A stretch of DNA of 64,000 bases. Source: an uncultured Selenomonadales bacterium (GTDB lineage: Bacteria > Bacillota > Negativicutes > Acidaminococcales > Acidaminococcaceae). The notes beneath the pieces are model-generated. The model searched no databases. It was not told the DNA's origin and saw nothing but the letters and a program-made list of their open reading frames with translations. The first letter of the stretch is position 1. Each line of letters begins with the position of its first letter. The translations under genes were made by a program, and so were the position numbers. Positions 53,101 through 60,405 of this stretch are shown in pieces. The stretch is taken from NCBI GenBank assembly GCA_900315805.1, contig ONAN01000006.1:1-64000 (forward strand), given 5' to 3'.

Positions 53101-53910
53101 CTCAAGGACGAAAAGGAACTCATCGGCTTCTACATGACGGGCCATCCCCTGGATGGATACCGCAAGGCCCTGGAGTCCTTCACGCCCATCTACACCCTGA
53201 CGGAGGAGAACACCCAGGTCCGGGACGGCGACTTCCTGAAAGTGGCCGGCATCGTGTCGGAATGTAACATCCGCCTGACGAAGAAGGGCGACAACATGGC
53301 CATTCTCACATTGGAAGACTTTTCGGGGCGCGTGTCGGTCCTCGTCTTCCCCAAGGCCTACAACCAGTTCTCGCGCCTGGTGGCGGAAGACAGCGTCATC
53401 GGCGTGGAAGGCCGGTTCAGCATCGACGAACGGGAAGAAAAGGTCATCGCGTCGCAGATCGTGCCCCTGCAGGAAGGGCAGCCGGCACCGCCCATGGGCC
53501 GTTCGGCCAACGGCCGGACCAACGGCGGGTACGGCGGCTACGCCGGGGCCGGGTACGATACGCCGCCCGGTATGCCGGCGCAGGAGACGGGCCCTGCCTA
53601 CGGCGGAAATCCCGCCCCGAAAGACGACGGCTACAGGGGCGCCGCACCGGGAGCCGGCCCGCTGACGGTACCGCCCGGCGCGGTCCTCGAACTGGTCGTG
53701 CCGGCGGACCGGGAATCGCAGGCGACCCTCGACCGCCTCGCCGGGATGCTGCGGCAGCACCACGGCAACCACATGGTCTTCCTCAAGCTCATGGGCTCGC
53801 GGCAGCGCATCCGCCTCAACCCGGGCTATTATGCCGACGGGTCGGACGCCCTGCAGCGCGAAGTGGGGACCTTGCTGGGCGACGGCGCGTTCCGCATCCG
53901 CACGGTCTAG
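50176..53910 (+). CDS. dnaE: DNA polymerase III alpha subunit
   Basis: 1244 residues, replicative polymerase of the C family. An N-terminal PHP domain starts FTHLHVHTQYSLLDGA and has ITDHGNMYG. The palm carries catalytic MPDIDTDF near 430, then VGPGRGSAAGS just before and GFNKSHSVAYG later. An OB domain lies at about 1014-1099. A Gly/Tyr/Pro-rich linker of about 70 residues (PMGRSANGRTNGGYGGY onward) then leads to the C-terminal tail. The linker makes it longer than usual (about 1160). ATG 50176 has a weak GGAG, 17 bases after the peptidase stop. Confidence 0.96.
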   Translation: MGVPFTHLHVHTQYSLLDGASKPEELLRRAMDLGMDSIAITDHGNMYGAVDMYQTAQKLSKEAEKEGKPGIRVIIGCEVYVTPGSRFDRIDKQPRYHLILLAENNEGYRNLSHLVSLGYIDGFYRKPRIDKDILRQYHEGIICLTACVQGEIPQAILSGNEERARAAVREYLDIFDKDHLFLEMQNHSLPEEAMVNRGLHKLAAEFGLKLVVTNDLHYVRREDAGAQDVLLCIQTNKTVTDPDRMKFNNDWYYCKSYEEMQELFPDDEEALRNTHAIAERCHVDFTFGKLLLPEFPIPEKYHGDADAYVRDMCTAEIPKRYGADLAALTDPAERQALQDKVEKRLDYELGIIRTMGYAAYFLIVWDFIHYCRSHKDAGGRPDPIPVGPGRGSAAGSIVAYLLHITNIDPLKYDLLFERFLNPERVSMPDIDTDFCYKRRGEVLDYVIRKYGPDHVSLIVTFGTLQARAAVRDAGRALGLPLAKVDRVAKAVPRTLGITLKDALATSRELQTMYETDEEVHHLIDIAKSVEGLPRNTGTHAAGVVIAPKPLIDLVPLQLDEGVQGEGISQDRMITTQYDKNQVEELGLLKMDFLGLRTLTVMADAVRFIKESTGETVDLDNIPLEDKAVSDMLCAGDTQGVFQLESAGMTRLVVRLAPQTMKDLVPLVALYRPGPLDAGMAEKFIEGRRLHHAVESIHPLLDPILADTYGVVLYQEQVMQTASILAGFTLGEADILRRAMGKKKVKDLISMKTRFIEGAQKLHNVPPAKSEEIFEILLKFAGYGFNKSHSVAYGLVAYQTAYLKAHWPAEFFAALLTSVISDPDKMSWYITVCRDRGIRILPPDINASRSGFSVEQGAIRFGLNGIKSVGEGAVEDIVRAREEGGRFKDILDFCKRVNYRQLNTRLLENLIKCGAMDSLGAHRSQLLAVYKQALELGQKQQKDSLSGQFSLFGGDEFSEVNTIALPHLDEMSRSLMLKDEKELIGFYMTGHPLDGYRKALESFTPIYTLTEENTQVRDGDFLKVAGIVSECNIRLTKKGDNMAILTLEDFSGRVSVLVFPKAYNQFSRLVAEDSVIGVEGRFSIDEREEKVIASQIVPLQEGQPAPPMGRSANGRTNGGYGGYAGAGYDTPPGMPAQETGPAYGGNPAPKDDGYRGAAPGAGPLTVPPGAVLELVVPADRESQATLDRLAGMLRQHHGNHMVFLKLMGSRQRIRLNPGYYADGSDALQREVGTLLGDGAFRIRTV

Positions 53911-53935
53911 AACCCGTCCGGTTCCGCGCCTGTCG

Positions 53936-53964
53936 TTGATTGGCAGGCCGTTCCATGGTATACT
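53936..53964 (+). promoter_or_regulatory. Promoter of the etf operon
   Basis: TTGATT (53936-53941), 17 bases, TATACT (53959-53964) with an extended TGG, about 30 bases upstream of etfB. Confidence 0.75.
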
Positions 53965-54003
53965 AAAATGTAGTCTAAAAATTGACGCAGGAGGAAAAAG
54001 TCA

Positions 54004-54798
54004 ATGAACATTATCGTTTGTGTCAAGCAAGTTCCGGATACCACGCAGATCAAGCTGAACCCGGAAACGCACACGTTGATCCGCGACGGCGTGGAAAACA
54101 TTCTGAACCCGTACGACGCGGAAGCGCTGGAAACGGCGCTGGTTCTGAAGGATAAATACGGTGCCAAAGTGACCGTCGTCACCATGGGACCGCCCCAGGC
54201 GAAAGAAGTCCTGAAAGAAGCCATCGCCAAAGGCGCCGACGAAGCGGTCCTGCTGACGGACCGTGCCGTTGCCGGCTCCGACACGCTCGCTACATCGCGC
54301 GCCGTGGCAGCCCTCGTCAAGAGCTGCGGCGATTTCGACCTGGTCCTGTGCGGCCGCGAAGCTTCGGACGGCTGCACTGCGCAGGTCGGCCCGGAAGTGG
54401 CGGAACACCTCGGTATCCCGCAGATCACGGCGGCCCTGAAGGTCGATTTCCAGGACGGTAAGTTCATTGTGGACCGCGAAACGGAAAACTGGGCGGAAAC
54501 CCTGTCCTGCCCGGCACCGCTCCTGGTCACCATGACCCGTGCCGAAAAGGATCTGCGCTTTGCCAGCATCCGTGGCAAAATGAAGGCCCGCAAGGCTGTC
54601 ATCCCCGAAAAGACGGCCGCCGACCTGGGCCTCGATACGACGACGGTAGGCCTGAAGGCTTCCCCGACCCGCGTCATCAAGGTCTTCACTCCGGAAGTCG
54701 CGAAAATCAATACGGAAATCATCCAGGAAGACGAACCGGAAGCAGCCGTGGACAAACTGGTCGAAAAACTGGCCGCTGCCGGCGTCATCAAGAAATAA
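54004..54798 (+). CDS. etfB: Electron transfer flavoprotein beta subunit
   Basis: 264 residues. It starts MNIIVCVKQVPDTTQIKLNPETH and includes the nucleotide-binding ALVLKDKYGAKVTVVTMGPPQAKE and the LCGREASDGCTAQVGPEVAEHL signature. With EtfA it holds flavin and passes electrons between acyl-CoA dehydrogenase and other carriers. In this family bifurcating forms reduce ferredoxin at the expense of NADH. AGGAGG precedes ATG. A ferredoxin gene follows after nine bases. Confidence 0.96.
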   Translation: MNIIVCVKQVPDTTQIKLNPETHTLIRDGVENILNPYDAEALETALVLKDKYGAKVTVVTMGPPQAKEVLKEAIAKGADEAVLLTDRAVAGSDTLATSRAVAALVKSCGDFDLVLCGREASDGCTAQVGPEVAEHLGIPQITAALKVDFQDGKFIVDRETENWAETLSCPAPLLVTMTRAEKDLRFASIRGKMKARKAVIPEKTAADLGLDTTTVGLKASPTRVIKVFTPEVAKINTEIIQEDEPEAAVDKLVEKLAAAGVIKK

Positions 54799-54807
54799 AG
54801 GCCTGTC

Positions 54808-55005
54808 ATGGCTGTCGTAATTGATAAGAACCGGTGTGACGGCTGCCAGGAATGCGAAGCGATCTGCCCGACCGGGGTGATCCGCGTCCTTTCCGGCAAA
54901 GCCTGGGCCGATCCGGCGCGCTGCCTCTCATGCGGGGCCTGCGTGCGGGAATGTCCGGCCGGCGCCATCACACTTCCGAAGGAGGATATACGAAATGGCA
55001 AATGA
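54808..55005 (+). CDS. 2[4Fe-4S] ferredoxin-like protein
   Basis: 65 residues with two complete cluster motifs: CDGCQECEAICP and CLSCGACVRECP. Each has the C-x2-C-x2-C-x3-C-P pattern. It sits between etfB and etfA and overlaps the etfA start by 11 bases. That position makes it a likely electron acceptor or donor of this Etf. The start is ATG 54808 after AAGGCCTGTC. Confidence 0.92.
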   Translation: MAVVIDKNRCDGCQECEAICPTGVIRVLSGKAWADPARCLSCGACVRECPAGAITLPKEDIRNGK

Positions 55006-55993
55006 AAAATCTGTCTGGGTGGTTGCCCAGTTGGAAGAAGGCAAGCTCCTGGGCGTGACGTTCGAACTGCTGGGCAAGGCCCGGGAACTGGCGGAAAAGG
55101 CCGGCACCACGGCCGACGTCGTCCTGATCGGTGAAAAGGACGACGGCCTGTCCGCCCAGTGCATCGCGCACGGTGCCGATACGGTCTACACCATCCTGGG
55201 ACCCGAATACAAGGAATACGACGTGGAAGTCTATACGAACGCCCTCTGCGCCCTGATCAAGGAATACAAACCGGGCACGGTCATGTTCTGCGCCACCATC
55301 GACGGCCGCGATTTCGCGCCCCGCGTGGCGGCCCGCCTGCAGACGGGCCTGTGCGCCGACTGCACGGGTCTGGAAATCGACGCCGACGGCCTCGTGAAAT
55401 GGACCCGTCCCGCCATGGGCGGCAACCTGTTCGGCACCATCGTCTGCGACGAACACCGTCCGCAGATGGGCTCCATCCGTCCGAAGGTGTTTGAACCCCT
55501 GCCGGAAGATACATCGCGCCAGGGCGAAGTGAAGGCCTTCACGGTGGAAACCAAAGTGACGCCGCGGGTCAAGCTCCTGAAGAAGGAAGCCCTGTCCACG
55601 GAAGGCAAACTGAAGATTGAAGACGCCGAAGTCATCGTGGCCGGCGGCCGCGGTATGGGCAGCGAAGAAAACTTCAAGGGCCTGGAAGACCTGGCCGCCC
55701 TCTTCGAAAAGGGCGCCGTGGCCGGTTCCCGCGCTGCTGTCGATGAAAAGTGGGTCGACCACGCATCCCAGGTCGGCCAGTCCGGCAAGACCGTCAAGCC
55801 GAACGTCTATTTCGCCTTCGGTATTTCCGGCGCCATGCAGCATACGTCGGGCATGAAGGACTCGGGCCTCATCATCGCCGTCAACAAAGACGCCGACGCG
55901 CCCATCTTCCAGTTCTCCCATATCGGCGTGGTGGGCGATGCGCGCAAGATCGTACCGCTCCTCGTGGAAAAACTGAAGGACCTGAAAAAGTAA
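54995..55993 (+). CDS. etfA: Electron transfer flavoprotein alpha subunit
   Basis: 332 residues. N-terminal ESVWVVAQ-type start, then a C-terminal FAD domain with VGQSGKTVKPNVYFAFGISGAMQH and the HIGVVGDARKIVP end, the Etf-alpha signature. Acidaminococcus Etf is known to bifurcate electrons between NADH, ferredoxin and crotonyl-CoA; whether this copy does needs the partner gene, which is not here. ATG 54995 overlaps the ferredoxin gene and has GAAGGAGG inside it. Confidence 0.95.
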   Translation: MANEKSVWVVAQLEEGKLLGVTFELLGKARELAEKAGTTADVVLIGEKDDGLSAQCIAHGADTVYTILGPEYKEYDVEVYTNALCALIKEYKPGTVMFCATIDGRDFAPRVAARLQTGLCADCTGLEIDADGLVKWTRPAMGGNLFGTIVCDEHRPQMGSIRPKVFEPLPEDTSRQGEVKAFTVETKVTPRVKLLKKEALSTEGKLKIEDAEVIVAGGRGMGSEENFKGLEDLAALFEKGAVAGSRAAVDEKWVDHASQVGQSGKTVKPNVYFAFGISGAMQHTSGMKDSGLIIAVNKDADAPIFQFSHIGVVGDARKIVPLLVEKLKDLKK

Positions 55994-56010
55994 GCGAGAG
56001 GTATCCGCAA

Positions 56011-56211
56011 GTGTGGAAAGTGTTATATATCGCGCAGACTGCGGACCGCGCGAATGAATTGCAGGCACTCCTGGCCGCCAACGGCTTTTTATGCCGGACC
56101 AGGGTGCCCGGCTCCGCGGCGAAGAAGGGCGGATCCTACGAGATCCTGATTCCCGTTTCGGAAGCCGAGGATGCCTACGAAGTCCTGGCCGAGCACGGGT
56201 TCCGTGGCTGA
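56011..56211 (+). CDS. Small conserved protein of unknown function (DUF2007-like)
   Basis: 66 residues from GTG 56011, after GAGAGG. The frame is also open upstream inside etfA, but that part is a shadow. It reads VWKVLYIAQTADRANELQALLAANGF and ends ILIPVSEAEDAYEVLAEHGFRG, a small alpha-beta fold similar to DUF2007. Similar small genes occur near glycolytic genes in other Firmicutes. Pyruvate kinase starts 42 bases downstream. Function unknown. Confidence 0.65.
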   Translation: MWKVLYIAQTADRANELQALLAANGFLCRTRVPGSAAKKGGSYEILIPVSEAEDAYEVLAEHGFRG

Positions 56212-56253
56212 CGGCCGGACTGGTACAGGAACGATGAAAGGCTATGGTGAAGG

Positions 56254-58005
56254 ATGAAGAAGACGAAGATCATCTGCACGATGGGTCCGTCCACGGACGA
56301 CCCCGGACTGCTGCTGGACATGATCCGGGCCGGTATGGACTTGGCCCGTTTCAATTTTTCGCACGGCGACCACGCCAGTCACAAAGAGCGGCTGGAAATG
56401 GTACGGGCCGCAGCTGAAAAGGCCGGCAAACCCGTAGCCATGATTTGTGACACCAAGGGCCCGGAAATGCGTCTGGGCCTGTTCGAGGGCGGCCGTGCCG
56501 AGCTGGAAAACGGGAAGGAGTTCGTCCTGACGACGGAATCCGTCAAAGGGACGGCGGCCATGGCCAGCGTCAACTACGAGGGCCTGCCGGCAGAAGTCCA
56601 GCCGGGCAACAAGATCCTCCTGGCCGACGGCATGCTCATCCTCGAAGTCACGAAGATTGAAGGACCCCGCATCTACACGGTGGTGCGCAGCGGCGGCGAA
56701 ATTTCGGACCGCAAGCGCGTCGCCTGCCCCGGGGTGGAACTGAAGATGCCCTTCCTGTCCAAACAGGATGAATCCGATATCCTGTTCGCGGCGGAAAACG
56801 GGATGGACTACGTGGCGGCCTCCTTCGTACAGAATGCCGACAACGTCTTCGCCATCCGGCGCCTGCTGGAAACGAACGGCTATCATCTGGGCATCATTTC
56901 CAAGATTGAGAACCACGCCGGGCTGGAACATATCGAAGACATCATCAAGGCCAGCGACGGCATCATGGTGGCCCGCGGCGACCTGGGCGTCGAAATCCCG
57001 GCCGAAGTGGTGCCCTTGTGGCAGAAAAAGATTATCCATCTGTGCAACGCCGCAGGCAAGCCGGTCGTGACGGCGACGCAGATGCTGGAAAGCATGACGA
57101 ACAGCGCCCGCTGCACCCGTGCCGAAGCCAGCGACGTGGCCAACTCCATTTTTGACGGAACGGACGCCATCATGCTGAGCGGTGAAACGGCCAGCGGCCA
57201 TTATCCGCTGGAAGCGGTCCGCACCATGGCGGAAATCGCCAAAACGACGGAAGCGGCCCTGGATTACGCCAAGCTGTCCGAGATGACGGCCAAGCACGGC
57301 CGCACGTACAGCACGGACGCCATCGCCCACGCGACGGTGCAGATTGCCCGCGAAATCGAGGCGGACGCCATCCTGACGGTCACCTCGTCGGGCTTTACGG
57401 CGCGCAATATTTCCAAATACCGTTCCCGCGTCCCCGTCGTGGCTGTGACGCAGGACCCGGCCGTCTGCCGGTCCCTGCAGCTGTTCTGGGGCGTGGAGCC
57501 CATCGTGGGACCCTATTCCTCCAACACGGACGAAATGATGGACATGTCCGTCAAAGCGGCCCTGACGGCCCATTGCATCGCTGAAGGCGATTCCATCGTC
57601 CTGACGGCGGGCATCCCCATCGGCAAACCGGGGAGTACGAATATGATCAAGGTCATCAATTTAGGAAAGAAGCTGCTGTCCGGTTCGGGCATCGGCAAGC
57701 GGAGTTATTCCGGCCGCGTGTGCATCTGCCGCACGAGCCAGGACTTCCTTAAGAAGCTCCAGCCCGGCATGATCCTCGTGGTCGACGTCCTCAACGACGA
57801 GGACGCAAGCTATGCGGCCCAGGCCGGGGCCATCATCGCGGAAGAGGGCGGCTTCACGTCCCCGACGGCGATTCTCGGCATCAACTACAGCATCCCCGTC
57901 ATCATCGGCGCCGCCAAGGCGACGGAAATCCTCAAGGACGGCCAGATGGTCACCCTCGATACGTCGGCAGGCATCGTCTATGACGGCAGCATCAACGTAA
58001 AGTGA
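56254..58005 (+). CDS. pyk: Pyruvate kinase with C-terminal PEP-utiliser domain
   Basis: 583 residues, converting PEP and ADP to pyruvate and ATP. Core motifs: KIICTMGPSTDDPG, NFSHGDHASH, the catalytic Lys in ISKIENHAGLEHIEDI, and MVARGDLGVEIP. The last 100 residues are the extra C-terminal domain known in Bacillus-type enzymes (KLQPGMILVVDVLNDEDASYA). The usual His in TSHAA is absent: the sequence is TSPTA, with Pro at 537. GTGAAGG precedes ATG. Its stop overlaps the next GTG. Confidence 0.96.
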   Translation: MKKTKIICTMGPSTDDPGLLLDMIRAGMDLARFNFSHGDHASHKERLEMVRAAAEKAGKPVAMICDTKGPEMRLGLFEGGRAELENGKEFVLTTESVKGTAAMASVNYEGLPAEVQPGNKILLADGMLILEVTKIEGPRIYTVVRSGGEISDRKRVACPGVELKMPFLSKQDESDILFAAENGMDYVAASFVQNADNVFAIRRLLETNGYHLGIISKIENHAGLEHIEDIIKASDGIMVARGDLGVEIPAEVVPLWQKKIIHLCNAAGKPVVTATQMLESMTNSARCTRAEASDVANSIFDGTDAIMLSGETASGHYPLEAVRTMAEIAKTTEAALDYAKLSEMTAKHGRTYSTDAIAHATVQIAREIEADAILTVTSSGFTARNISKYRSRVPVVAVTQDPAVCRSLQLFWGVEPIVGPYSSNTDEMMDMSVKAALTAHCIAEGDSIVLTAGIPIGKPGSTNMIKVINLGKKLLSGSGIGKRSYSGRVCICRTSQDFLKKLQPGMILVVDVLNDEDASYAAQAGAIIAEEGGFTSPTAILGINYSIPVIIGAAKATEILKDGQMVTLDTSAGIVYDGSINVK

Positions 58006-59219
58006 GCGGCGAAGCCATGGAAATGGAAACGGAAACGGTGACGGAGCCGGTCAAACCGGACTTCATCGCCCTGGAAAAGGCGGTCGTCGCACCGCACGCC
58101 GACCCGGGTCTGGCGGAACGTCTGAAGGACGCCATGTATTACTGCATGAACGTCCGGGACGACGGCCTGGCCTGCCGGGCGGCCCAACTTTATAAAACGG
58201 CTGTGCAGCAGCATAAAGAGCAGCGTCCTGGCTTGTACGGGGACGCCGCTCTTTTAGGCTGCCTGTCTTTCCAGCAGGGTATGCCCGCGGCGGGCCTGCT
58301 CCTGGGCAACGTGCTCGTGTCGGGCCTCTACCTGACGGGCAGCACGGAAGAGGACCGGCCCGTGCGCCGCAAGGTCTTCGCGGCCCTGCAGAGCGTGCTC
58401 GACATGGCGGCCCGGAAACGCTGCAACGATGTCTTCCTGACCTTACTGGGCCAGCTGCGCGGATATGCCCGCACCCGGCATCCCGAAGCGGGGAACGGGT
58501 ACGCGGCCCTGCTGCTCGATCTGCTGTTCGTGGCGGCGGACCGGCGCCAGCTGCCGGCCCTGGGCATCGTGACACGCCTGGCCGGCAGGCTCTGGCGCGA
58601 TACGGAAGAAGGGGCGGAAGCCCGCAGCCAGTTCGCCCGCGAATGGAGCAGCACGGTGGCGCAGATCGCCCACCGCGGCTGGCTGGCGGAAACGCATTTG
58701 TTGGAGGAAGGACTCTGCCGCATGGCCTGGCGGACCCACGATTTTTCGCTGCAGAAAGCCCTGCTGGCCGACGCGGCCTTCCAGGTCCAGATGATTTCCC
58801 ACTGGGACGGCTGCGAAAAGGCCTTCCAGCTGTACCGGCCCTTGTTCGGCGCGGCCCTTGCGTGGGAGCGGAAGAATGTGCGTCCCGCCCTCGGCGCGGC
58901 CAACCCGCCCGCAGACTGCCTGCGCAATCTGACGGCGCTCTTCGCCGCCTTCCGGGACATGGCCGCTACCACGGCCCGTGTCACCATGCAGGACGAATGG
59001 CAGGTCTACACGGCTTGGAACAAGGCCTGGCTCGCCGCGGCGGAAGGAAAGCCGGCCCGGCAGGAGCAAATTTGTATATTTATGCAATTGCTTATACAGT
59101 TCTGGGGCCTGTCCCAACCGCGGCGCGCCAAACGGCAGTGGCCGAAACTGGAGGGGGTCCTTACGCCGCGGAAAGTGTCCGGAGCGGCCTGGGCCGTGCT
59201 TTTGAACAGCCTCGTCTGA
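58002..59219 (+). CDS. Conserved-looking hypothetical protein
   Basis: 405 residues, not recognised. No signal peptide, membrane helix or catalytic motif is seen. The sequence is Ala/Leu/Arg-rich and predicted mostly helical, with several AA-LL repeats typical of helical-repeat or TPR-like proteins. It starts at GTG 58002, overlapping the pyk stop (GTGA), or at ATG 58017. Translation appears coupled to pyruvate kinase. Codon use matches neighbours, so it is probably a real gene. Confidence 0.6.
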   Translation: MSGEAMEMETETVTEPVKPDFIALEKAVVAPHADPGLAERLKDAMYYCMNVRDDGLACRAAQLYKTAVQQHKEQRPGLYGDAALLGCLSFQQGMPAAGLLLGNVLVSGLYLTGSTEEDRPVRRKVFAALQSVLDMAARKRCNDVFLTLLGQLRGYARTRHPEAGNGYAALLLDLLFVAADRRQLPALGIVTRLAGRLWRDTEEGAEARSQFAREWSSTVAQIAHRGWLAETHLLEEGLCRMAWRTHDFSLQKALLADAAFQVQMISHWDGCEKAFQLYRPLFGAALAWERKNVRPALGAANPPADCLRNLTALFAAFRDMAATTARVTMQDEWQVYTAWNKAWLAAAEGKPARQEQICIFMQLLIQFWGLSQPRRAKRQWPKLEGVLTPRKVSGAAWAVLLNSLV

Positions 59220-59236
59220 AAGTGCCCCGAATGGGG

Positions 59237-59265
59237 TTGTGCATTCAAAGGCAACGTGTTATAAT
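59237..59265 (+). promoter_or_regulatory. Promoter of the pyr operon
   Basis: TTGTGC (59237-59242), 17 bases, TATAAT (59260-59265) with an extended TGT. Confidence 0.75.
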
Positions 59266-59271
59266 AGACAA

Positions 59272-59382
59272 AACTAAACAGTTTTACCTTTAAAACGGTC
59301 CTGTGAGGCTGTAAGGTGACTTAGACTGAGTGGCAATCCATAAGCCTTCTTGCATCCCAAAGGATCAGGAAGGCTTATTTTT
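59272..59382 (+). promoter_or_regulatory. PyrR-binding attenuator leader of the pyr operon
   Basis: GGTCCTGTGAGGCT (59297-59310) fits the PyrR-binding consensus (ARUCCNGNGAGGYU) at all but the first position. A terminator follows: TAAGCCTTC (59341-59349) pairs with GAAGGCTTA (59369-59377), then TTTTT. PyrR with UMP would favour termination. The gene pyrR is not in the window. Confidence 0.85.
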
Positions 59383-59445
59383 GTGCATAAATATCACAAT
59401 TGCTGGAAAAAAGTGATACAATGTAAAGCATAAGGAGGAGACAGC

Positions 59446-60405
59446 ATGGCAAAAGCGAATGTGTCCCTGGGCGGCAGGGACATCCTCGACCTGGAAAGCC
59501 TCAGCGTCGATGAAATCAACCTGGTTGAGAACACCGCCGTGGAAATGAAGAAAATCATGAAGCGTGACATCAAAAAGGTGCCCGCCCTGCGCGGCAAGCT
59601 GATCATCACGCTGTTCTACGAGCCCAGCACGCGCACGCGCACGTCCTTTGAAACGGCGGCCAAATACCTGGGCGCCGATGTCATCAACATCACGACGGGC
59701 AACTCCAGCGTCGTGAAAGGCGAATGCCTGCGCGACACCATCCTGACGCTGGAAAACATGGGCTGCGACGGCATCATCATGCGCAGTCCCTGCGAAGGCG
59801 CCGCCTGCTATGCGGCACAGGTCGCCAAGCCGGTCATCATCAACGCCGGCGACGGGGCCCACGCCCATCCGTCCCAGGGCCTGCTGGACCTGTTCACCCT
59901 GCGGGAACACGGCATCAAGGACCTGAAAGGCAAAAAGATGGTCATCCTCGGCGACGTCCTCTTCAGCCGCGTGGCCCGCAGCAATATCGCCTGCTGGAAA
60001 AAGTTCGGTGCCGACATCCACGTGGCCGGCCCGCGTACCCTGATGCCCTGGGATGTGGAAGCCCTGGGCGTCACCTACCATGCCCGCGTGGAAGACGCCC
60101 TGGAAGGCGCCGACGTCATCGACGTCCTGCGCATCCAGCTGGAACGGCAGAACAGCGGCCTGTTCCCGTCCATGCGCGAATATGCAAGGGAATTCGGTCT
60201 CAACGAGGCCCGTTATAAACTGGCGAACCCCGGTGCGGTCGTACTGCACCCCGGCCCCATGAACCGCGGAACGGAAATCTCCTTCCAGATGGGCTACCAC
60301 GAAAACGCCCTCATCCGCAACGAAGTGCAGAACGGCGTCGCCGTCCGCATGGCTCTGGAATTCCTGACGTTGACTGGAGGTAACCGAATTGAAGCTATTG
60401 ATTAA
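59446..60405 (+). CDS. pyrB: Aspartate carbamoyltransferase catalytic subunit
   Basis: 319 residues, making carbamoyl aspartate. The carbamoyl-phosphate loop is in LFYEPSTRTRTSFETAAKYLG and the catalytic HPSQGLLDLFTLRE segment is standard. No regulatory chain (pyrI) follows, so it is probably the unregulated type. ATG 59446 follows AAGGAGGAG. Its 3' end overlaps pyrC by 17 bases. Confidence 0.97.
   Translation: MAKANVSLGGRDILDLESLSVDEINLVENTAVEMKKIMKRDIKKVPALRGKLIITLFYEPSTRTRTSFETAAKYLGADVINITTGNSSVVKGECLRDTILTLENMGCDGIIMRSPCEGAACYAAQVAKPVIINAGDGAHAHPSQGLLDLFTLREHGIKDLKGKKMVILGDVLFSRVARSNIACWKKFGADIHVAGPRTLMPWDVEALGVTYHARVEDALEGADVIDVLRIQLERQNSGLFPSMREYAREFGLNEARYKLANPGAVVLHPGPMNRGTEISFQMGYHENALIRNEVQNGVAVRMALEFLTLTGGNRIEAID

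Noticed and set aside
50197-53772. 1191-codon minus-strand open frame across dnaE
   Set aside because: It mirrors dnaE and arises from GC-rich third codon positions; it has no ribosome site and no domain, while the plus-strand gene has intact polymerase motifs.
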